Positions 1 to 8,247 of a stretch of 64,000 bases of DNA are shown piece by piece. Both the position numbers and the translations under genes were made by a program. The number at the start of each line of letters is the position of its first letter. Positions within the stretch are counted from its first letter, which is position 1. The notes beneath the pieces are model-generated. The model was not told where the DNA came from, did no database searches, and saw only the letters and a program-made list of their open reading frames with translations. The stretch comes from FEN-1219 sp963810755. Its GTDB lineage: Bacteria; Pseudomonadota; Gammaproteobacteria; Steroidobacterales; Rariloculaceae. The DNA is taken from assembly GCA_963810755.1 (NCBI GenBank), contig CAWEOP010000003.1:1116001-1180000 (forward strand), read 5' to 3'.

Positions 1-1093
1 CGCGCGTCGTACCGTCGGGCAGGATCGTAAACTCGACGTCGACCCAACCCTGCACGCGCCGCTCGTTGGCGCGGTCGGGGTAGACCGGCGCGACGTAAGT
101 CGCGATTTTCAAAGCGGAAGCGGGCAGGGGTTTCGCCGATTCGAGCGCGATCTGCTGGTCGGTGAGGTCGGAGCGCGCTTTGCGCACGCCGTTCGCGTCG
201 ACGCCCAGCGCCTCGGCTTCGTCGATCCAGATGCCCGCAGCTTCGGTGTCGAGTGCCTCGAGCGACTGTGTCGCGCGCGACAAGAACTCGCGCGACAGAC
301 GATCGCGCGCCTTGCGCGTGAGGTCGTGGTTGGGACTCGCGGCCACGAGGACTTCGACGAAATGCTTCGCGCTCTCCCCGGACGGCGTGAGCAGCCGGCT
401 CGCGGCCATCGCTTGCTCGAACGCTTGGCTCGCCTCGACGACCGGGTCGACGGCCGGCTTCACCGGCGCTTTGGGCTCGAGCTCGACCGGCGCAACCTTG
501 GGGGGCGGCTGCTGAACCGGGATTTCGGGCTTGAAGGACTCGGGTGTTCGCGAGCTCGAGGCGACTCCGCCCGCGGGCCATATCTTCTCGCCGAGCGCCT
601 TCGCACCGGAATGCGTGGGCAACACCGAGCGAATGCGCTCGACGGCTGCGCGCGCGTCGTCGAAACGGCCTTGCTCGAGCGCGGTCTCGCCGCGGCGCAC
701 GAGGTCGTCAGCCACCTTCGTGAGACCTTCGACGGCGGCCTGGTTGGTCGGCTCGGATTTCACGACGCGCGAGTAGAGGGTCCACGCGCTGTATTCCTCC
801 GGCTCGACGAGCATGCCGGCCTGATAGGCGAGCTCAGCCATGTGCAGGGGGTTGTCTAGAGCGGCCTGGGTGCTCTCCGGCGCGATCGGATCGTCCTGGC
901 CTGGAGGTGCATTGGCGGCGGTCGCGACCATGACCACGGATTCCGCTTGGGCGACCGGCGCGTCACCGCCGCCGGCCCAAGGTTTCATGATCACGAGCCA
1001 AGCGACGCCGACCGCGGCGACCACTCCACCCGCCACCCAGAGCAGCAAGTCGCTCTGATTGCCCACGTCGTTACTGCGAGGTTGCGTCGTCAT
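1..1093 (-). CDS. TonB-like energy transducer with TPR-like middle region (C-terminus cut by window edge)
   Basis: The reading frame stays open from an ATG at 1093 leftwards to the window edge, about 364 codons. It starts with a short cytoplasmic stretch, then one membrane segment (about residues 15-35) and a low-complexity linker. Next come helical repeats resembling tetratricopeptides (one reads RRGETALEQGRFDDARAAVE), then a proline-rich stretch with PVQQPPPK. The last visible part matches the start of the TonB C-terminal domain (YVAPVYPDRANERRVQGWVD), which touches TonB boxes of outer-membrane receptors. It would carry proton-motive energy across the periplasm, but ExbB/ExbD partners are not visible. 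It begins 3 bases after the response regulator ends, so it is probably last in the kinase operon. The end of the domain lies outside the window. Confidence 0.8.
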   Translation of the reverse strand, partial: MTTQPRSNDVGNQSDLLLWVAGGVVAAVGVAWLVIMKPWAGGGDAPVAQAESVVMVATAANAPPGQDDPIAPESTQAALDNPLHMAELAYQAGMLVEPEEYSAWTLYSRVVKSEPTNQAAVEGLTKVADDLVRRGETALEQGRFDDARAAVERIRSVLPTHSGAKALGEKIWPAGGVASSSRTPESFKPEIPVQQPPPKVAPVELEPKAPVKPAVDPVVEASQAFEQAMAASRLLTPSGESAKHFVEVLVAASPNHDLTRKARDRLSREFLSRATQSLEALDTEAAGIWIDEAEALGVDANGVRKARSDLTDQQIALESAKPLPASALKIATYVAPVYPDRANERRVQGWVDVEFTILPDGTTR

Positions 1094-1096
1094 CCG

Positions 1097-2227
1097 TTAC
1101 ACCCAAAGGCGCGTCATGTTTTTGAGCTTCGCGAGCACGCCGTCCACGAGTCCCAGGGTTTCGGGGGGCGCGACATCTACTTCGTGCCGCTTCACGAGCT
1201 CGGGGTTCTTCAGGAGCACGCGGTGATGCTGAAGCGCGGCCTGCAAGCTGATTGCGCAGCGCCCCGCGGAGAGCGGCTTGCGAAGGAACCTGAAGATTTG
1301 GCCGTGATTGATGAGCCAGACCATGTCGAGCACGTCGCGGTGCTGCGAGACCGCGATCGTCACGAGCTGCGGAACGTGCTCCTTCAGACGAGCGGTCATC
1401 GCCTGGATCGTTGCCTTGTCGTCGGAAACGTCCGTCACGAGCACGCCCGGCCGGTGCTCCGCGAGGATCTTGACGACGTGCACGATGTTGCCCGCGTTGT
1501 AGACCGGAAGCCGCCCGCGCACCGCTTTCTGGACCGTTTCGATGACTTCGTTGTCGCTCGAGAACACGACGATTCCGAGCCCGGTCGCGAGCTTCGGACG
1601 GGGCTCGGTCGACGCCGCGACCACGGGAGCGGGCGCGGCCTCAGGTGCGACGAACTGCGGTGCTTCCATGCGATCGGTGCGCGCGATGCGCTCGTTCAGG
1701 CTGCGTGCCGCGGCCTCGGATTGTTGCTGGGTATCGCCGCCGATCTCCGTGACCGTGTCGGCTTCCATGATGATTTCGAGCGTGTCCGATGGCGACAGCT
1801 CGCCCGGGGCATCGGGAGCCGGCGCTTCGCGCGCAAGCCGCGCTGCGAGCTCGATGGTCTCGCGCAACTGTTTCGGCGCGCATGGCTTCGTTAGGAAGCG
1901 GAACACCTCGCTCTCGTTGATCGAGCCCTCGACCGCGTCGAGGTCGGCATAGCCCGTGAGCAGGATCCGAACGGTGCGCGGCGACATCGCACGAACCTTC
2001 GACAGCACCTCGACGCCGGTCATCCGCGGCATTCGATGATCCGCGACGATCACGTCGATGTCCTTGGCCTTGACGATATCGAGCGCCTCGGCGCCGTGCG
2101 AAGCGGTGAACAAATCGAACTGACGGCGGAACATGATCCGCATCGAATTGAGCACGCGTTGCTCGTCATCGACGAACAGCAGGCGCGGGCGCGAGTCCGG
2201 CGGTTGCAGCTGTTCGGCCGCCGTCAT
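1097..2227 (-). CDS. Response regulator with two receiver domains, no DNA-binding output
   Basis: A 376-residue protein. The N-terminal receiver domain (about 15-130) is complete: acidic pair D20/D21, phospho-acceptor D63 in VADHRMPRMTG, T91 and K114 in FLTKP. The LLTGYAD motif is typical of regulators related to the RpfG receiver. A linker of about 85 residues leads to a second receiver-like fold (about 217-335). That fold keeps D266 and K317 but has SSD where the acidic pair should be, so it is probably not phosphorylated and may act as a docking or dimer domain. No HD-GYP, GGDEF or DNA-binding part follows. It starts 3 bases after the histidine kinase stops, so the kinase is its obvious partner. 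Confidence 0.88.
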   Translation of the reverse strand: MTAAEQLQPPDSRPRLLFVDDEQRVLNSMRIMFRRQFDLFTASHGAEALDIVKAKDIDVIVADHRMPRMTGVEVLSKVRAMSPRTVRILLTGYADLDAVEGSINESEVFRFLTKPCAPKQLRETIELAARLAREAPAPDAPGELSPSDTLEIIMEADTVTEIGGDTQQQSEAAARSLNERIARTDRMEAPQFVAPEAAPAPVVAASTEPRPKLATGLGIVVFSSDNEVIETVQKAVRGRLPVYNAGNIVHVVKILAEHRPGVLVTDVSDDKATIQAMTARLKEHVPQLVTIAVSQHRDVLDMVWLINHGQIFRFLRKPLSAGRCAISLQAALQHHRVLLKNPELVKRHEVDVAPPETLGLVDGVLAKLKNMTRLWV

Positions 2228-2230
2228 CGG

Positions 2231-4096
2231 CTAGACCGCCTCCGCGAGCTGCTCGTCCGCGGGTTCCGCAAAGGCCGCTTCGGTAGCCGCGTTGGCTGCA
2301 GCCATCGCGGCGCTCTTGATCGGCAGCACGACGGTGAACACCGAGCCCTTGCCGACTTGCGACTCGACGAGCAGCTGACCGTGGTGGCTGCGGATGATCT
2401 CGTCGACGATCGACAGTCCGAGGCCCGTGCCGGTGCCGACTTCCTTCGTCGTGAAGAACGGGTCGCGAATCTTGCTCAGGTTTTCCTCGGGAATTCCGCA
2501 GCCCGTGTCGGAGATTCGAATCGCCACGTGATTCGCGTCGTGCAAGCGAGTGGTGATCGCGATCTCGCCGAACGATTCGATGGCCTGAGAGGCGTTCGTG
2601 ATGATGTTCAGGAACACCTGGTTGATCTGCGAAGGGGAGCACTGGATCTCGGGGAGCTCGCCGTAGAACTTATTGACGTTCGCCTTGTGCTTGACGATGT
2701 TCTTGGCGATCAGCAGCGTCTTGTCGAGGCCTGCGTTCACGTCGAAGCTTGCGACGGGCGCGCGGTCGAGGCGGCTGAAGTCCTTCAAGCTCTGCGCCAT
2801 CTCGGTGAGCTCGCCGAGGCCTGCGATGCTGTCGCGCGCGAGGTCTTCCGCTTCCAAGATGCTCGCTTCGAGGTCCTCGTCGCGCAGCATGAGTTTGACG
2901 TCCTTGAGCGCGTGCACGAACTTCGCCTGGTACTCGGCGCGATCTTGAAATTCCTCGGACTTGATCGAGAACGCCCCGACGCAGGCCGCGATGAACTGGC
3001 GCATGAGCCCCACGCGCTCCTGGATCAGCTCCGCGTTGTTCGCGAGGTAAAGGAGCGGGGTGTTGATCTCGTGGCTGATGCCCGCGACCAACTGGCCGAG
3101 CGACGACATCTTCTCGGCCTGCACGAGCTGCACTTGCGATTCCTTCAAGTCGGACAGAGTGCCGGCGAGCTCGTTGGTGCGCTCCGACACGCGCTGCTCC
3201 AGCGATTCGTTGACCTCCGCGAGCTCGCTATTGGCGCGGTTGATCTCGCGGTAGCTGCCGTGCAGGCGGAACGCGACGAAGCCCACGGCGAGCAGCAGCA
3301 CGACCGCATACACCGCGAGCATCAGTCGAGCCTGGTCGACGCGCGCGACGGCGATTCGATACAGGTCTTGCGCTGCGGCTCCGAGACTCGTGCCGTACGC
3401 GATGACCGGCGTGTTGCCGAGCTGCTCGAGCTTGCTGCGGATCGAGTCCTTCTTGCTCAGGATCGTGTCGATCGAGCTGCGGAGGCGAGCGACGTCGTCC
3501 GGCATGCTGTCGGCGCGCTGGTCGCGACCGAGTGTTACGAGCAGGCGGCGCAGCTCGGCTTCCTGGACCGATGGACGCGCACCGGCGAAGTCGAGAGTGC
3601 CGACGACGAGTTGGAACGTGTCGGCTGCGGCCCGATCGAGCCCGCGATCGCGCATCTGCTGAATCACGCGCGCACCCGACTCGCGAATGAACGCCACGGC
3701 GGCGGTGTATTCGGTTTGATCCGTCAGCAGCTCACCGGCGAGCTTGGAAGCATCGTTGATCGTGCCGGTGAACCCGTCGAAGCTGTTGCGCAGTCGCGTT
3801 TCCTGGCTCGCGCTGCCGCGCAGCTCGAACAACGATCGCGGCAGCTGCTCCGGCTGCGCCGAGACGCGCGCGAGGAGCGCGCGTGCGCCTTCGCCCGGCG
3901 GCTGCATCTCGTCCCACGCGGCGCGCAGCGCCGTGACGAGCGCGCGAAAGTCTTCGCTGATGCGCTCGAGATCGGACACGATCGTGTACTGAGCGACGTG
4001 GACCTCGACTGGGAGTGGTCGCGACTCGAGCGCGAGCGATACCAGCAGTCCGAGAGCCGCGAACGCTACGACGACGGCGAAGACTGTACGCTTCAT
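2231..4096 (-). CDS. Membrane sensor histidine kinase
   Basis: About 621 residues. A membrane segment (4-24) and a second one (about 258-277) frame a helical periplasmic sensor region of about 230 residues. A coiled coil follows, then the dimerisation helix with phospho-acceptor H342 in GISHEINTPL. The ATP-binding domain shows the N box (NIITNASQAI), the G1 box (DTGCGIP), FFTTK and GTGLGLS. I chose the ATG at 4096 because the signal anchor begins there; an in-frame GTG at 4144 would add 16 residues. It is the first gene of an operon with the double-receiver regulator and the TonB-like gene. The signal it senses cannot be read from the sequence. A CRP-like palindrome lies upstream at 4155-4170. 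Confidence 0.88.
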   Translation of the reverse strand: MKRTVFAVVVAFAALGLLVSLALESRPLPVEVHVAQYTIVSDLERISEDFRALVTALRAAWDEMQPPGEGARALLARVSAQPEQLPRSLFELRGSASQETRLRNSFDGFTGTINDASKLAGELLTDQTEYTAAVAFIRESGARVIQQMRDRGLDRAAADTFQLVVGTLDFAGARPSVQEAELRRLLVTLGRDQRADSMPDDVARLRSSIDTILSKKDSIRSKLEQLGNTPVIAYGTSLGAAAQDLYRIAVARVDQARLMLAVYAVVLLLAVGFVAFRLHGSYREINRANSELAEVNESLEQRVSERTNELAGTLSDLKESQVQLVQAEKMSSLGQLVAGISHEINTPLLYLANNAELIQERVGLMRQFIAACVGAFSIKSEEFQDRAEYQAKFVHALKDVKLMLRDEDLEASILEAEDLARDSIAGLGELTEMAQSLKDFSRLDRAPVASFDVNAGLDKTLLIAKNIVKHKANVNKFYGELPEIQCSPSQINQVFLNIITNASQAIESFGEIAITTRLHDANHVAIRISDTGCGIPEENLSKIRDPFFTTKEVGTGTGLGLSIVDEIIRSHHGQLLVESQVGKGSVFTVVLPIKSAAMAAANAATEAAFAEPADEQLAEAV

Positions 4097-4154
4097 GGCT
4101 GACCGGTTTACGTAATCGAGTGCCCCAACAGTAGGCAAAACCACGAAACGGTGC

Positions 4155-4170
4155 GGTGATAGGCGTCACA
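4155..4170. promoter_or_regulatory. CRP/Vfr-like palindrome between the kinase operon and ttcA
   Basis: GGTGA-N6-TCACA, nine of ten positions matching the CRP core TGTGA-N6-TCACA. It lies in the divergent intergenic region, 58 bases upstream of the ATG chosen for the histidine kinase and about 75 bases upstream of ttcA. The match is seen; binding is inferred. Confidence 0.35.
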
Positions 4171-4246
4171 GGTCAGGCAGCCACGTCGCCTCTTGGCGAC
4201 TCGCGTTATGTCAAGAGCGGGCGCGTCCGCTATCATGGCCGCCGTC

Positions 4247-5203
4247 ATGGCTACCTCACTCCGCGAAATCCCGACGGTCATCTCGGCTGAAACGGCCTTG
4301 CAGTTACCGCAGCCGGCCGCGCCGGATAGTCTCGAGGTCGAGACGGCAGACGGCGGCGCGGATCCGACGGCGGTGGCCTCGGGGCGCTTCAAGAAGCTGC
4401 AAGCACAGCTCCGTGGCCAAGTCGGCAAAGCGATCGGCGATTACGCGATGATCGGCGAGGGCGACCGCGTCATGGTGTGCCTGTCCGGCGGCAAGGACTC
4501 CTACACGATGCTCGACATGTTGCTGAGTCTTCAGCAGCGGGCGCCCGTCCGTTTCGAGCTCATCGCGGTGAATCTCGATCAGAAGCAGCCAGGGTTTCCG
4601 AAGGAGGTGCTGCCGAGCTATCTCGATCGTCTCGGCGTCCCTTACCGCATCGTGGAGGAAGACACCTACTCCATCGTCACTCGCGTCATCGAGCCCGGCA
4701 AGACGATGTGCGGTTTGTGCTCGCGCCTCAGGCGCGGAATCCTGTACCGGATCGCGAGCGAGGTCGGCGCAACGAAGGTCGCGCTCGGTCACCATCGCGA
4801 CGACATCGTCGAAACGTTGTTCTTGAACATGTTTTACGGCGCCCGCCTGAAGGCGATGCCGCCGAAGCTGCGGAGCGACGACGGTAAGCACGTCGTAATC
4901 CGTCCGCTCGCATACTGTTCCGAGCGCGACATCGCGCGTTACGCGCGCGGCCGGCAGTTCCCCATCATCCCGTGCAAGCTCTGCGGCTCCCAAGACAACA
5001 TGAAGCGGCGCGACGTGAAGGCGATGCTCGCGGAGTGGGAGCGACAGGATCCGGGCCGGACGGACCGGTTATTCCGCAGCCTGCAGAACGTCACCGCGTC
5101 GCATCTCGCGGACCGTAACCTGTTCGACTTCGAGAGTGTGGGCGCGGACCGCCCCGTCGAGGATGGCCACAGCGCAGGTCTCGGCTCGAAGCTCGACGAC
5201 TAG
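4247..5203 (+). CDS. ttcA: tRNA 2-thiocytidine(32) synthetase TtcA
   Basis: A PP-loop ATPase that thiolates cytidine 32 of certain tRNAs. From the chosen start the protein has 318 residues. The ATP-binding SGGKDS motif is at 80-85. The cysteines expected for the iron-sulfur cluster are present: C155 and C158 in MCGLC and C243 in PCKLCGSQ. ALGHHRDDIVET is also typical of the family. The first 45 or so residues are not conserved and the start is uncertain: I picked the ATG at 4247, but an ATG at 4235, an ATG at 4208 and a TTG at 4193 are in frame, and none has a clear ribosome site. The stop codon overlaps that of the convergent kinase gene. Confidence 0.93.
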   Translation: MATSLREIPTVISAETALQLPQPAAPDSLEVETADGGADPTAVASGRFKKLQAQLRGQVGKAIGDYAMIGEGDRVMVCLSGGKDSYTMLDMLLSLQQRAPVRFELIAVNLDQKQPGFPKEVLPSYLDRLGVPYRIVEEDTYSIVTRVIEPGKTMCGLCSRLRRGILYRIASEVGATKVALGHHRDDIVETLFLNMFYGARLKAMPPKLRSDDGKHVVIRPLAYCSERDIARYARGRQFPIIPCKLCGSQDNMKRRDVKAMLAEWERQDPGRTDRLFRSLQNVTASHLADRNLFDFESVGADRPVEDGHSAGLGSKLDD

Positions 5204-6510
5204 CTCGCCAGCGCCTGTTCCCGCTGAATGGTTTCCGCCTCGGGCGGAATCTGCTCGATCGCTTCCATGAGCTCCCGCGCGCTCGCCAAGCGCGCGGCCG
5301 CGTCCTTCGCGAGCAGGCGGTCGAGCAGCGGCTGATTCGCGCCGAGCGAGCTCGGAAGACGCGGCAGGGGCGCGTGGGTGTGCTGGTCGAGGATCGCTTG
5401 CGTCGTCTCGCCCACATAGAGCTTCTCGCCCGTGAGCATCTGGTAGAGGATCACGCCGAGCGCGTACAAGTCCGTGCGCTCGTCGGTCGGCTCGCCGCGC
5501 GCCTGCTCCGGGCTCATGTAGTACGGAGTTCCGGAGATCCCCTCCGTTTCCGCCGTGGTCGAGGCCGAGTGCGTTGAACGCGAGATCCCGAAGTCGATCA
5601 ACGCGACGGTGCCGTCGTCGCGCAGCATGATGTTGCCGGGCTTCAGGTCGCGGTGCACGACACCTGCCATGTGGATGATCGACAGCGCGTGTCCGATCTC
5701 GGCGGTATAGCGCAACGCGACGGCAGGGCTCAGCGGTTGCGCGAGTTTCGTCCCGAGATGCCCGAGAGGGAAGTACTCCATCGCGATGTAGCAGTACTGG
5801 CTCGTCACGCGGAAGTCGTAGATCCCGGCCACGGCAGGATCTTCGATGTCGTAGAGCAGCTTGAACTCGTCGACGAACCGCTGGAAGTTACCATCGCGCG
5901 ACAGCGAGCCCCGGCCGCGGTGCAGTACCTTGAGCACCACTTCCTTGGCGCGCTCCGCGCTGAACGCCACGTGCACCGAGACGTTGTCGTGATTCGCGAG
6001 GCAGCGGCGGATGTCGTAGCCGAAGAGGCGGACACTGGACACGCTGCGGTCGCGGCCGCCGAGCGCGCCTCTGCGATGCAGCATCGCACGCTGCACCGCA
6101 CTCACGACCTGCTCCCGCCCGAGCAGAGCTTTCGGGATGTAGTCGAATGCACCCGACTTGATCGATTGCACCGCGGAGTACTCGCTGCCCTTGCTCGTGA
6201 GCAGGATCACTGCCGGGTTCGCGGGATCGGCCGCGATTGCTCGCAGCGCGCGCAGCGTACCGTTCTCGGCGGTGCCGTCCTTCGCGAAGTCGCAGGCGAC
6301 CAGTAGCACGTCGAAATTCTTGAGCCGTTCGTTGTCCGTCAGGATCTCTTCGAGACCCGATTTCACCGACTGGACGGCCGCGCCTTGCCAACCTTTGACG
6401 GCAAAGCGGAGCAACTGCGAGCGGATCTTCGTGTCCGGCTCGAGAATGAGGATGCGCGGCGCGTTGTCGCTGGAAGGGTCCACCGCGACGCACCGTAGCA
6501 AACGCGCCAC
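5200..6510 (-). CDS. Receiver domain fused to a Hanks-type serine/threonine protein kinase
   Basis: 436 residues. Residues 18-140 form a receiver-like domain (EPD near 24-26, possible acceptor D74, K127 in YIPKAL). Residues about 160-420 form a eukaryotic-type kinase with the ATP lysine K194 (VVLKVL), E215, the catalytic loop VVHRDLKPGN (D288), DFG (D307) and SPEQARGE for substrate binding. All catalytic residues look intact, so it is probably active. There is no membrane segment or PASTA domain, so it is cytoplasmic. Fusion of a receiver domain to the kinase suggests two-component control of serine/threonine phosphorylation. The GTG at 6510 is the longest start; GTG at 6483 is an alternative. 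Its last bases overlap the end of ttcA. Confidence 0.88.
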   Translation of the reverse strand: MARLLRCVAVDPSSDNAPRILILEPDTKIRSQLLRFAVKGWQGAAVQSVKSGLEEILTDNERLKNFDVLLVACDFAKDGTAENGTLRALRAIAADPANPAVILLTSKGSEYSAVQSIKSGAFDYIPKALLGREQVVSAVQRAMLHRRGALGGRDRSVSSVRLFGYDIRRCLANHDNVSVHVAFSAERAKEVVLKVLHRGRGSLSRDGNFQRFVDEFKLLYDIEDPAVAGIYDFRVTSQYCYIAMEYFPLGHLGTKLAQPLSPAVALRYTAEIGHALSIIHMAGVVHRDLKPGNIMLRDDGTVALIDFGISRSTHSASTTAETEGISGTPYYMSPEQARGEPTDERTDLYALGVILYQMLTGEKLYVGETTQAILDQHTHAPLPRLPSSLGANQPLLDRLLAKDAAARLASARELMEAIEQIPPEAETIQREQALAS

Positions 6511-6518
6511 GCGGCCGG

Positions 6519-6534
6519 AGTGACCCGGATCACA
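6519..6534. promoter_or_regulatory. CRP-like palindrome upstream of the receiver-kinase gene
   Basis: AGTGA-N6-TCACA, nine of ten positions matching the CRP core, within the 39-base gap before the kinase start at 6510. If the kinase starts at 6510 the site is too close for activation. If it starts at the GTG at 6483 the spacing is more normal. Inferred from sequence only. Confidence 0.3.
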
Positions 6535-6549
6535 GCAGCCATGCGGGGC

Positions 6550-7242
6550 TCAGGGCCGCGCGGTCCCCGACCCGCCCGCCGCGGCGAGCTCGGCGCGCTC
6601 GCGCACCGCGGTCAAAATCTTCGGTATGTCGCGTTTCATCGTGGCGCGCACGAAGAAACGCGGGATGGGCAAACCGGGGTCCACGGCGAGCTCGTAGACG
6701 AGCAGGATCTTGCCGTCGGCCTGCGGCAGCAGCCACCAATCGCCGTCCAAGTGCGCGAGCGGACCGCTCACGCGGTGCACGCCAACGTGCTCGTAGGGAT
6801 CGTAGTCCATCCGAAACACGTGCTCGAAGCTCGGGACGAAGAACGCCGGCTTCACCGTCTGGACGAACAGCTCCGCGCGCCCGTCGTCGACCTTCTCGAG
6901 CGAGCGGCAGCTCACGACGTTCGGTACGTATTCCGGCGCAATCTGGCACGCCGTGAGCACGTCCCAAATCACTTGCGGCGGCGCGGCGACCGCGATCGCC
7001 ACCTTGACTGCGACCGTGAGCGGCCGGTCGCTCGGCTCGACGACCACCTGGACGGCGCCGCTCTCGAGCGTCGTGCGGTCGATCCATGCGATGTCCGGCG
7101 GTTCGGCCGCGCGGATGCCCCGTGCGGTTGCGAGGACCGCGACGAACGCCAGCAACTCGCCCGGGACGCGGCCGAATTGCGGCCTACGAGCGCCGGGCCC
7201 CGCCCGTGATGCGACGCTGCGACTCTCAGCCGGCCGTCTCAT
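6550..7242 (-). CDS. Secreted SRPBCC (START/polyketide cyclase-like) protein
   Basis: 230 residues. A basic N-terminus and a hydrophobic stretch ending AARGIRAAEPP-like (about residues 29-46) suggest an exported protein. The rest fits the SRPBCC lipid-binding fold: AVAAPPQVIWDVLTACQIAPEYVPNV, then WWLLPQADGKILLVYELAVD and a C-terminal helix. The family binds hydrophobic ligands; the ligand here is unknown. The ATG at 7242 overlaps the end of the upstream fumarylacetoacetate hydrolase family gene by 17 bases, which suggests translational coupling. A shorter start inside the signal region is possible. Confidence 0.7.
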   Translation of the reverse strand: MRRPAESRSVASRAGPGARRPQFGRVPGELLAFVAVLATARGIRAAEPPDIAWIDRTTLESGAVQVVVEPSDRPLTVAVKVAIAVAAPPQVIWDVLTACQIAPEYVPNVVSCRSLEKVDDGRAELFVQTVKPAFFVPSFEHVFRMDYDPYEHVGVHRVSGPLAHLDGDWWLLPQADGKILLVYELAVDPGLPIPRFFVRATMKRDIPKILTAVRERAELAAAGGSGTARP

Positions 7243-8083
7243 CCACGATCGAGTTGCGCAAGACCCCGAGCCCCGTGATCTCGACCTCGACCGTGTCGCC
7301 GGCCTTCATCCACAGCGGCGGCTTGCGGCCCGCGCCGACGCCGCCCGGCGTGCCCGTGACGATCACGTCGCCGGGCTCGAGTTGCGACCACGTCGAGCAG
7401 TACTCGATCAGCTGGGAGACGTCGAAGCACAGCTCGCCGACGCTCTCGTCCTGCATGACTTCGCCGTTCAACCGTGTGCGCAGGCGCAGCTTGCTCGGAT
7501 CGGGCTGCTCGTCCGTCGTCACGAGCCACGGTCCGAACGAGCCGCTCGCGTGAAAGTTCTTGCCCGGAGTGAATTGTTGGGAGTGGCGCTGATAGTCGCG
7601 CACGCTGCCGTCGTTGAAGCACGCGTAGCCTGCGACGTAGTCGAGCGCCTGCGCACGGCTCACGCGCCGCGCGCGTTTGCCTATGATCACGGCGAGCTCG
7701 CCCTCCCAGTCGAGCTGCACCGAGCCTATCGGCCGTTGCAGCGGCTCGCCGTGTCCGACGATGCTGTCCTGGAAGCGCACGAACACGACGGGATAATCGG
7801 GCCGCTCGCGCCCCATTTCCTTGATGTGCGGAACGTAGTTGATGCCGATGCAAAGCAGCTTTGCGGCTGCATCGGGAATCACCGGGAGGAATTCGACGTC
7901 GGCGAGCGCGTAGTCGGGCTTGGTCTGCTCGAGACGGCGGAGCGCCGGCAGCGCACCGGCGACCAGCGCGTCGCGCAGGCCGCGAAACTCACCGTCGAGC
8001 CGCTTTTGGGCGTCGATGACGCCGTTGCCGGAAGCGAGGCCGAAGCTCGCGCGGCCGGCGATCGTAAAGCTCATCAGACGCAT
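7226..8083 (-). CDS. Fumarylacetoacetate hydrolase family protein
   Basis: 285 residues of the FAH/HpcE fold, which cleaves C-C bonds or decarboxylates and hydrates beta-keto acids from aromatic catabolism. The core shows KLLCIGINYVPHIKEMG, the metal-binding glutamates in DWEGELAVIIGKRARRV, and GYACFNDGSVRDYQ, QFTPGKNFH and VIVTGTPGGVGAGRKPP. The start is the ATG at 8083, preceded by GAGGGGG. The frame extends upstream to 8746, but that part is antisense to thrS and is not family-like. The substrate cannot be told; acylpyruvase or a 2-keto-4-pentenoate hydratase-like activity are both possible. It lies downstream of thrS with its own gap of 164 bases. Confidence 0.9.
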   Translation of the reverse strand: MRLMSFTIAGRASFGLASGNGVIDAQKRLDGEFRGLRDALVAGALPALRRLEQTKPDYALADVEFLPVIPDAAAKLLCIGINYVPHIKEMGRERPDYPVVFVRFQDSIVGHGEPLQRPIGSVQLDWEGELAVIIGKRARRVSRAQALDYVAGYACFNDGSVRDYQRHSQQFTPGKNFHASGSFGPWLVTTDEQPDPSKLRLRTRLNGEVMQDESVGELCFDVSQLIEYCSTWSQLEPGDVIVTGTPGGVGAGRKPPLWMKAGDTVEVEITGLGVLRNSIVDETAG

Positions 8084-8247
8084 GGAGGCCCCCTCGAAGA
8101 TTCGTCGTTCATTCGGTGCTCGAGCATTGTACGAACCCCGGCAGCGGGCTGCACGGCGCACGAGCACTCGCGTCCACCGCTGCGGGAAAGGGTGCTCGAC
8201 GCCGAAGGTCCGATGGCGCGACGGCCGCGGCGCGCCGGCGGGTCTGC

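Noticed and set aside
2036..4102. A 688-codon plus-strand frame antisense to the histidine kinase.
   Set aside because: The minus strand has all kinase motifs; the plus translation is arginine/leucine-rich shadow sequence.
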